From NCBI GenBank assembly GCA_964617665.1, contig CAZUAH010000231.1, positions 1-20,801 of the forward strand: DNA of 20,801 nucleotides, given 5' to 3'. Numbering within the stretch: the stretch's first letter is position 1; each line of letters starts with the position of its first letter. The position numbers and the translations under genes are program-made. The notes beneath the pieces were generated by a model that ran no database searches, was not told the origin of the DNA, and worked only from the letters and a program-made list of their open reading frames with translations. Shown piece by piece: positions 14,947 to 20,801 of the stretch. The DNA comes from JADHUC01 sp964617665 (GTDB lineage Bacteria > Planctomycetota > Planctomycetia > Pirellulales > Pirellulaceae).

Positions 14947-17292
14947 TCATCCTCCGTCGTTCGCGTTTGACGTTGCCGACGTCCCAACCAGCCACAGGCA
15001 ATCCAGATAAACGTCGCTTACTCCCGTCCTGCCTCTGGCGATATAGAAGACGCCGCCATTCTCGGTCGGCTTCCAGGGGCCGATGTCGAACACCTGCCAG
15101 TTCCCGTCGACCTCGTTGAGCTTGATGCGGCGGCTGCAGGTCCTTGGCTGGTCCGGATTGTGGATTCCGACGGTGATCGCGTCCTGTTCGGTGCTTTGGA
15201 TCGCGGTCGCCTTAGCGCGAATGAACATTCTGTAGCTTCTTCCCGCCTTGAAATCCCACGGGTGCCCGAAACTGTGCTGAATCGACCATCCAGACGAGAT
15301 GACCGCTTGTGCCCAACCGTCGGTCGCTCCATCCACTTTCTTCAGAAATCTAACTTGCCCGTCGAGTTGAGCAGCCTGGAGAAAGTGGCAAGCTGTCGGT
15401 TCAGTGTCTCTGATTTCCCGTGGCATGTCGCCTTTGGAGTCGCGTTGTTTGCTCTTTCCGTAGTCCTGCGCCCAAGCGAATAGCTCTTCGGCATGATCGC
15501 CTTCGCGCACCCGACTGATCCGCGCCGCTCGACCAACACGAGCGAACTGTTCCGTATATGAGGTCCATGACAAGTCCGGGCAGGCGTTGCTGACGGGCTC
15601 CCATAATTGGCTTGCCCGCTTCAGGATCACGTATTGCACCGGAATATGGTCGATTTCTACACGTCTTCGCAGTTCTGGATTGTCCTTGACCGCGGCTTCT
15701 GCTTGCTGAAACAGTTGCTCAGCGCGCGCCATCAAGTCCGGCGACAGGTAGGGCGCCGAAAGATACGTTCTTCGCGTACACCAGATTGGCGTGCGGCCCT
15801 TTGCGATGGCATCGTGCAGCATGTTTGCATATTCGAGGATGAACTTGCCCGCCTTGGGGCCGTAGTATCCGAAGCAGAACTCCTCGACCAATTTCTTATC
15901 GTCAACATTGGGATCCCACATCGCTTTGGCCAGGATCCACATGCACAGCGGCGAAAATTGCCCGTGCCGCGTCGTGTGACTGCCCTGGTGCATGATGCCG
16001 CGCACGTTGTGGTCGGCGTAGAACTTGACGTTCGGCGTCAACACGTAGTAGTTCGGGTAGGGCAGCACGTAGTGGGTGAAGTTGGTCGTGTAGTCCCAGA
16101 TGTAAAGTCTCGGGGCAAGCTTTGACCATCCAACGATATCGGCTTTGAACGCTGCGTTCTCTTCCGGGTACGATTCGGCCAGCGGTTGCCCGAAGTTGCA
16201 CTCGATGGAGCACAACGTGATCGCCATCTTGTCATCCGGCGCGATGCGCGTCGGCGGTCTGCGAGTCCATCGATAGGCAGGCACATTGATGACCACGCCG
16301 GTGTGAATCTTGCGAACGATGACGGCGATCTCTTTAGCGAAATGCACTTGCGCGCCACCGTGCGAGCCGCACTGTTCGGCCAAGGCATTGCAGTTTCCAC
16401 ACTGACAGTAGTTGCTGTTGTCGTTCTGCCCGACGGTGAAGAAACGCCAATCGGGATGCTCGTCGACGAGTCGCAGGATCGAGTCCGCCATGATCCGAAT
16501 TACGTCCTGGTTGGAGAAACATGGCTGCCCGGTAGTGTGTTTACCGGATCGCAGTGCATAGTACTCCGGATGTTCCCTGAAGTACTTACTGGGCGGTAGC
16601 AACGCGTCATAGCTGTGCACGAGCGTGTGGAACTTCCACGCCCCTCCGTACTCGGGCTTCATGTTCTTGTAGAAGCCTCCGTTGACCTTGTTCCTCGCGC
16701 GCCAAAGCATGGCTTCTTCGGAATCGTCGATCTCGCCGTACAACATGTCGCGATATTCCAACGTGGGGACGTGTCGCTCGTCCGTTGCCGAAATGCGAAT
16801 GGTCTCTACGGAAGGAATAGTGCTCGCCCCCGGATACCACCACCTGCAGCCCAGCTTTTCCAGCAAAGTGAACACGCCGTACATCGTCCCACGCTCGCGT
16901 CCACCAGCGATGACGAGCCGATCGCCAACGGTCTTGATTACATAGCCATCCGAGCCCAGCGCAGCCGAGTCTAGCTTCACGCCGAGCGACCTCACCGCTT
17001 CTCCATCGCCAATCAGTATGGCTTTGGCGGGAAGCGAGTCTCCTTCCAGCTTAACGTCAAGCGTCGCTCCACTCATTTGACGAAAATGCGATGCCAAGTC
17101 CTCTGCCGCCCACCTCTCCGATGGCGAAGCCTCGGCTGACAATACGATGACGTATTGGCTTCCACCGTCCGCAACGAGTGTGAGCGATTGCTGCGCGGAA
17201 ACAGAGGAGACAGACAAGCTGCACACGAGTGCGACCAATAGAGATGTGCACATTCCGACCAGCCGGCAACCGTTTGCTTCTTGAGCGTTCAT
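14947..17292 (-). CDS. Secreted DUF4838 protein with GH67-type N-terminal domain
   Basis: A 781-residue exported protein. Residues 1-33 form a signal peptide with a likely cut after SVSSVSA. Residues about 45-155 resemble the N-terminal domain of alpha-glucuronidases, with DLASHFRQMSGA and GTMYGVFTLLEKLGCRWWYPG. DUF4838 follows (about 220-490), including YFREHPEYYALRSGK, FFTVGQNDNSNYCQCGNC and HQGSH. The C-terminal ~150 residues look like a carbohydrate-binding type beta-sandwich. This suggests action on uronic-acid or other polysaccharides, but no substrate can be read. ATG 17292 is chosen because AGGTGGAG (17305-17298) stands 5 nt upstream; the frame is open to TTG 17340. It lies 48 bp after the Gfo/Idh/MocA gene and is probably co-transcribed. 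Confidence 0.87.
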   Translation of the reverse strand: MNAQEANGCRLVGMCTSLLVALVCSLSVSSVSAQQSLTLVADGGSQYVIVLSAEASPSERWAAEDLASHFRQMSGATLDVKLEGDSLPAKAILIGDGEAVRSLGVKLDSAALGSDGYVIKTVGDRLVIAGGRERGTMYGVFTLLEKLGCRWWYPGASTIPSVETIRISATDERHVPTLEYRDMLYGEIDDSEEAMLWRARNKVNGGFYKNMKPEYGGAWKFHTLVHSYDALLPPSKYFREHPEYYALRSGKHTTGQPCFSNQDVIRIMADSILRLVDEHPDWRFFTVGQNDNSNYCQCGNCNALAEQCGSHGGAQVHFAKEIAVIVRKIHTGVVINVPAYRWTRRPPTRIAPDDKMAITLCSIECNFGQPLAESYPEENAAFKADIVGWSKLAPRLYIWDYTTNFTHYVLPYPNYYVLTPNVKFYADHNVRGIMHQGSHTTRHGQFSPLCMWILAKAMWDPNVDDKKLVEEFCFGYYGPKAGKFILEYANMLHDAIAKGRTPIWCTRRTYLSAPYLSPDLMARAEQLFQQAEAAVKDNPELRRRVEIDHIPVQYVILKRASQLWEPVSNACPDLSWTSYTEQFARVGRAARISRVREGDHAEELFAWAQDYGKSKQRDSKGDMPREIRDTEPTACHFLQAAQLDGQVRFLKKVDGATDGWAQAVISSGWSIQHSFGHPWDFKAGRSYRMFIRAKATAIQSTEQDAITVGIHNPDQPRTCSRRIKLNEVDGNWQVFDIGPWKPTENGGVFYIARGRTGVSDVYLDCLWLVGTSATSNANDGG

Positions 17293-17340
17293 GGTATCTC
17301 CACCTGCTTGCCAACGCGTGAATAGGGTACTTGACTGCAA

Positions 17341-18669
17341 CTAAACTTCGGGCAACTCGAACCCCTCCCGACGCGGTCGCGTCAGAAGACGCGATGCCTC
17401 GTCGTCACCGGAAATCAGTTCCTTCCGTCCATCCCAATCGACCTGTCGGCCGACTCGGTAAGCAATGTTCGCCAAATGGCAGCAAACGGTTGCTCGATGG
17501 CTTTCCTCGAAGTCGATCGGTGGTTCCTTGCCCTCCTTGACGCAGTCCACGAACAGCCGTTGCCATGGCCCGTCGACTTCGTTGCCCGGCTTGCCGTCAC
17601 CCCAGTGGCGAGGGTTGTCTTCGCGTTCGATGGACTTGTCCATTTTGCGGTCTTCCCAGATTTCGTATCCGCTTCGGTCCAGCACCATCGTAGCCTCGTT
17701 GCCATAGAAGCAAATTCCGTGGTTGTAAGGCCGATTCTGCACGGTGCGGAAGCTGTTGAAGCCTCGATACGTGAAATGCATAACGAACTCCGGAAACTGC
17801 CAGGATGCCTCGACCGTGTCCGGTGTGTCGGCCATGTCGTCCACCACGAACTTGCCGCCGGGGCAGACGGCGGCGGTCGGGGAGGATACGCCCATCGCCC
17901 AGCGTATGATGTCGATGTGATGCACGGCCCAATTGGTCATCATGCCGCCGGCGTAGTCGAACCACCACGAGTTGTTCATTCGCGAGCGGTTGAAGTGCAC
18001 CAGCGGCGCGGGCCCCAGCCAGCGGTCCCAGTCATAGCCCGGCGGCGGATCGGAGTCCTCGGAACGTCCGACCCGACTGCGAGTATTGTGGTAGTTCCAG
18101 CATTCGACCAGCGCGATCTTCCCCAAGCGACCCGAGCGAAGGATTTCAAATGCCTTTTCGTAGTGTGAATAGCCGCGCTGTTGGGTGCCCATCATGGCGA
18201 TCACACCGTATTTCTCTGCTGCATCGACCATCGCGCGTCCTTCGACCACTGTGTGCGACAGCGGTTTCTCGATGTAGATGTGTTTGCGCGCCTGAGCGGC
18301 TTGGATGAACGGCAATCCATGCCAGTGCTGAGTGGTGGCGATGAGCACCGCATCGATGTCGTTGCGTTCAAGGATACGTTCGTGGTGATGAACCTGCTCG
18401 GGCTTTGCTGGACTCGGGCCTTCGCTCAAGAGCTTAGCCGCTTGATCCATTCGAGGTTGAATCACATCCGAGACGACCGGGAATTCGACATCGGGGTATT
18501 CACGCATCACCTGCAACAATTGCCGACCGCGACCGCCACAGCCAATCAGCCCAATGCGTACTCGACGACTAGGCGGCGCCTTGCCTGAGGCCTGAATGCC
18601 AGGTGTAAAAGCGATTGACGCTGCAGCGGCCGTCTTCACAAAACGGCGACGATTGATTGAAGAACTCAT
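17341..18669 (-). CDS. Tat-exported Gfo/Idh/MocA-family oxidoreductase
   Basis: A 442-residue NAD(P)-dependent sugar or polyol dehydrogenase family member. It starts with a twin-arginine signal (NRRRFVK at 6-12, followed by an Ala-rich stretch), so it is likely folded with its cofactor and exported. The Rossmann motif GLIGCGGRGR is at 40-49, and the family EKP motif is at 134-136 in YIEKPLSHT. The catalytic-region His/Asp cluster is NWAVHHIDIIRWAMG (246-260). ATG 18669 has AGAGGA (18681-18676) 6 nt upstream. The downstream DUF4838 gene suggests a shared carbohydrate substrate. Many planctomycete genomes carry dozens of such proteins, so the substrate cannot be named. Confidence 0.92.
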   Translation of the reverse strand: MSSSINRRRFVKTAAAASIAFTPGIQASGKAPPSRRVRIGLIGCGGRGRQLLQVMREYPDVEFPVVSDVIQPRMDQAAKLLSEGPSPAKPEQVHHHERILERNDIDAVLIATTQHWHGLPFIQAAQARKHIYIEKPLSHTVVEGRAMVDAAEKYGVIAMMGTQQRGYSHYEKAFEILRSGRLGKIALVECWNYHNTRSRVGRSEDSDPPPGYDWDRWLGPAPLVHFNRSRMNNSWWFDYAGGMMTNWAVHHIDIIRWAMGVSSPTAAVCPGGKFVVDDMADTPDTVEASWQFPEFVMHFTYRGFNSFRTVQNRPYNHGICFYGNEATMVLDRSGYEIWEDRKMDKSIEREDNPRHWGDGKPGNEVDGPWQRLFVDCVKEGKEPPIDFEESHRATVCCHLANIAYRVGRQVDWDGRKELISGDDEASRLLTRPRREGFELPEV

Positions 18670-18724
18670 GGATGGTCCTCTATCGCAAGTTTGTGACCGA
18701 TTGCCTGCTTACGAACTGCCCACA

Positions 18725-18750
18725 ATTATATGGTGGTCTTCCACCGAATA
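18725..18750 (-). promoter_or_regulatory. Candidate promoter and operator dyad of the Gfo/Idh-DUF4838 operon
   Basis: On the minus strand a perfect -10 box TATAAT (18730-18725) lies about 55 nt before the ATG. The nearest -35 match is weak (TTTCTA, 18 bp away). GGTGG and CCACC (18732-18736, 18741-18745) form a 5-bp dyad with a 4-nt centre inside the promoter spacer, where a repressor could sit. Confidence 0.45.
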
Positions 18751-18869
18751 GAAACAAGGCAACCTGCCAAGTCCGTTCCGCCCGGTGATGACCAGGAGCG
18801 TGAGTGCGACGATCGCACGCCGGTGAACGGGTATCTCAACTTGCGTCGGGAATCACTCAGCGAAAGCCA

Positions 18870-20231
18870 TTACCACCGCGTCTGGTTGGCGCGTTCCAGC
18901 TTGAGCACGATCTTGCCCTTGCGGAAGACGGTGACCGTGCCAGTCGATTGGCTGACGGTGATGGCCATGGCCTGGGTGTGCGCTGTGATGCCGGCGGCTG
19001 TCTTGTGCCGGGCGCCCAGACCTGACGGCAAGTGCGTTGTGGTGACCTTTGGTGCCAGATACGTTCCCGCCGTCAAAACCGTGCCGTCGCCTTGGATAAC
19101 GAAGGCACCGTCGAGCAGAGCGAATTCCTTGACAGTCTCTGCCAGACTTGGGTCAAGGACATTGCGAAGCGAGCGGGAGAAGCCGTGAAAGGGATTCAAC
19201 ACGAGTTGTTGCGCATGTCGCATCACTTGGCGATAGTCACCAAGCACGAACATGGCGCCAACCGGTTGCCCCTCTCGGCCTTCGGCGGCCAACTCGATGG
19301 CCAGCGATAGAACGCGCATGATCACGTCGGGCCGAACGAAAGCCGCACGCCGACTGGTCTTGCCGGTGAACATTGTGTGGAGCTGCGCTTCTGGTTTGGC
19401 AATAGTGACGCTATCCAGTTGCGGACCCTGCTGGCCCGTAATGCACACCACGCTGGACTCCTCGTTCAGCAGGCCCGACGACGCCGCCATCAGCAGGCCG
19501 AGCGCCGTGCGGTCCATGCGTGACAGACTCGTATGCGGAACGGCAAACACGTGAGTGTCATCCCGCTCGACCGGCAATTCATCACCCGTCTGCGAAGCGA
19601 TGATCAGCAGCCGACCTTCCCAAGGCAGCAGCAACTTCCACGGCACGCTTTCGCATTTGTCAACAGCCAGAAGCATTGCCTGTGCCGTCAGAGAATCCAT
19701 CAGCTCAATCGCTTGTCGAACCAGAACGGTGTTCTGCCGAGGTACACTCGGCGATCGGCGTGGGCGATCCTCCACTTCCAGACCGACCTTCTCTCGCAGA
19801 AGATGTTCGATTGAACGCGTGTCGGCGGCTTCGATAATGGCCTTGCGAAACTCGTCCTCCTTCAACAGTTCAGCCAGCGCCGCCAGCAGCTCAAGATGCA
19901 GGTCGCCGCAATCTCTGCCCACCACGAAGAGCACGATCAGGTGAACGCGTTCGCTACCCGGAATGCCATACTCCACACCCGGGCGGCTCCGCCCGAAGAC
20001 CATACGAAAGTCACCTTTCCAGTCGATCACCGCATGCGGCAACGCAAAGTCACCCGCCACAATAGTCTGCGCGGCAGCTTCACGGTCTTCGATCGCCTCA
20101 AGGACACTATCTAGTTCGATCCCTTCATCGTCCCAGTGCGCCGCCCGGGCCATGGCGCGGATCGCCGTGAGCCGAGTTTTCGCGGATAACTCGACGACAT
20201 GGATCGCGTTTACAAGTTCCGTTAGTTCCAC
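18870..20231 (-). CDS. EIIA (PTS) - PK_C-like - DisA_N fusion, predicted diadenylate cyclase
   Basis: From GTG 20231 the protein has 453 residues. Residues 1-150 match PTS EIIA type 2 / EIIA-Ntr: MELTELVNAIHVVELS at the start and the phospho-acceptor H66 in DFALPHAV. Residues about 168-290 resemble a pyruvate-kinase C-terminal-like domain, ending VVCITGQQG (261-269). Residues about 300-445 form a DisA_N (DAC) domain with the catalytic DGA at 374-376 and RHKTA at 408-412 (usually RHR-A/T). The DAC domain makes cyclic di-AMP from two ATP. No membrane segment is seen, so it should be cytosolic. The frame is open up to GTG 20324, but the EIIA alignment begins at 20231 and a promoter-like TGCTACAAT lies between them. 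Regulation by phosphorylation of H66 is an inference. Confidence 0.85.
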   Translation of the reverse strand: MELTELVNAIHVVELSAKTRLTAIRAMARAAHWDDEGIELDSVLEAIEDREAAAQTIVAGDFALPHAVIDWKGDFRMVFGRSRPGVEYGIPGSERVHLIVLFVVGRDCGDLHLELLAALAELLKEDEFRKAIIEAADTRSIEHLLREKVGLEVEDRPRRSPSVPRQNTVLVRQAIELMDSLTAQAMLLAVDKCESVPWKLLLPWEGRLLIIASQTGDELPVERDDTHVFAVPHTSLSRMDRTALGLLMAASSGLLNEESSVVCITGQQGPQLDSVTIAKPEAQLHTMFTGKTSRRAAFVRPDVIMRVLSLAIELAAEGREGQPVGAMFVLGDYRQVMRHAQQLVLNPFHGFSRSLRNVLDPSLAETVKEFALLDGAFVIQGDGTVLTAGTYLAPKVTTTHLPSGLGARHKTAAGITAHTQAMAITVSQSTGTVTVFRKGKIVLKLERANQTRW

Positions 20232-20279
20232 GAGGTGTATCCAGTCGACAAATGCTAGATGGCTATGTGCTATCCCTAA

Positions 20280-20288
20280 ATTGTAGCA
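20280..20288 (-). promoter_or_regulatory. Extended -10 promoter before the EIIA-DAC gene
   Basis: On the minus strand TGCTACAAT (20288-20280) matches the extended -10 consensus TGnTATAAT with one change. No good -35 box is present, as is common for extended -10 promoters. Transcription would begin near 20273, about 40 nt before GTG 20231. Confidence 0.42.
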
Positions 20289-20408
20289 TGAAGATTCGCC
20301 CAGCGCCACGGCGTTGCGAAACACGCTTGTCGCGTCAAACCCAGGTCTTTTCGGACGTTGAAGGACGATTCAGGCAGGGCAAGAGGTGATGGAGACCATT
20401 GGCTCCGT

Positions 20409-20801
20409 CTAGCGGTCTTGAGCTTTTGGCAGCGGCTTCTCTTGCCAGCCGGTGGCTTCGATCCGTCGGATTTCGCCTTGGATGTCGTCACCTTCGTAGA
20501 ATGACAACCAGCCGCGAAGGCGCTTCGTTTCGCCGGGATCGCAGTCGGGGAATTGCGGATCGGAATGGAAACACGGGCACGGCGGGTTGGCCCAGGGTCG
20601 GAAACAAAGGGTCCATGCGGTAATGACCCATCGTTTTCCGTCGTCCGACCGGCACGCGGCATACGGTGTTTCCAACACCTTGTTGTCGTTCGTTTGGCCA
20701 GCGAAGCCCTTGGCCTCTTTTGGCATCACACAGTTCTGCACTCGCAGATTCGTCAAGCGTTCTTTCGTGCCGTTGGTCAGCCACATTTCCATTAGCACGG
20801 C
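20409..20801 (-). CDS. Unrecognised protein, C-terminal part (runs off the right edge)
   Basis: About 130 residues are visible and the frame is open to the end of the window, so the true start lies beyond it. The visible part opens with WLTNGTKERLTNLRVQNCVM, has a Cys/Pro-rich middle (ANPPCPCFHSDPQFPDC) and ends LRGWLSFYEGDDIQGEIRRIEATGW. The strand-turn pattern suggests a beta-sandwich end domain with four Cys that could bind metal or form disulfides. I do not recognise the family and see no catalytic motif. It is followed after 177 bp by the EIIA-DAC gene on the same strand, which has its own candidate promoter. Confidence 0.65.
   Translation of the reverse strand, partial: AVLMEMWLTNGTKERLTNLRVQNCVMPKEAKGFAGQTNDNKVLETPYAACRSDDGKRWVITAWTLCFRPWANPPCPCFHSDPQFPDCDPGETKRLRGWLSFYEGDDIQGEIRRIEATGWQEKPLPKAQDR

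Overview
The window reads as bacterial chromosome from the PVC group, most likely a planctomycete (Pirellulales-like). The reasons are a Kdo/LPS gene (kdsB) next to pyrG, a Tat-exported Gfo/Idh/MocA oxidoreductase beside a DUF4838 protein, an ECF sigma factor followed by a membrane protein with a LolA-like domain, and a solitary mraZ outside any division/cell-wall cluster. This assignment rests on gene content and protein style; no rRNA or other marker is present. I see no tRNA, rRNA, CRISPR array, transposase or phage gene.

Layout. (1) Positions 185-2773, minus strand: murE followed 9 bp later by a short, degenerate MurF-like protein. (2) 3114-6126, plus strand: kdsB, pyrG and a DUF1844 gene; pyrG and DUF1844 overlap by ATGA. 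KdsB consumes the CTP that PyrG makes. (3) 6258-6737, minus strand: an orphan mraZ, convergent with DUF1844, with a long inverted repeat filling the gap between the two stop codons. (4) 7111-8400, plus strand: a stand-alone KAS II (FabF)-type ketosynthase. (5) 8565-13280, plus strand: a YhaO/YhaN-like (SbcD/SbcC-type) pair in which the phosphoesterase has lost several metal ligands while the ATPase is intact and carries an acidic tail. (6) 13353-13380: a perfect 12-bp palindrome. (7) 13516-14927, plus strand: ECF-type sigma factor and a single-pass membrane protein, a likely signalling pair. (8) 14947-18669, minus strand: Gfo/Idh/MocA oxidoreductase and DUF4838 protein, probably one operon for exported carbohydrate metabolism, behind a good sigma-70-like -10 box. 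(9) 18870-20231, minus strand: a three-part protein with an EIIA (PTS type 2/Ntr) domain, a pyruvate-kinase-C-like middle and a C-terminal DisA_N/DAC domain, that is, a predicted c-di-AMP synthase with a phosphotransferase input domain. (10) 20409 to the right edge, minus strand: the C-terminal part of an unrecognised protein.

The best candidates for something unusual are the EIIA-DAC fusion, the pseudo-phosphoesterase paired with an intact YhaN-type ATPase, and the murE/murF-like pair with altered catalytic motifs. All calls come from reading motifs by eye; no database search was run.
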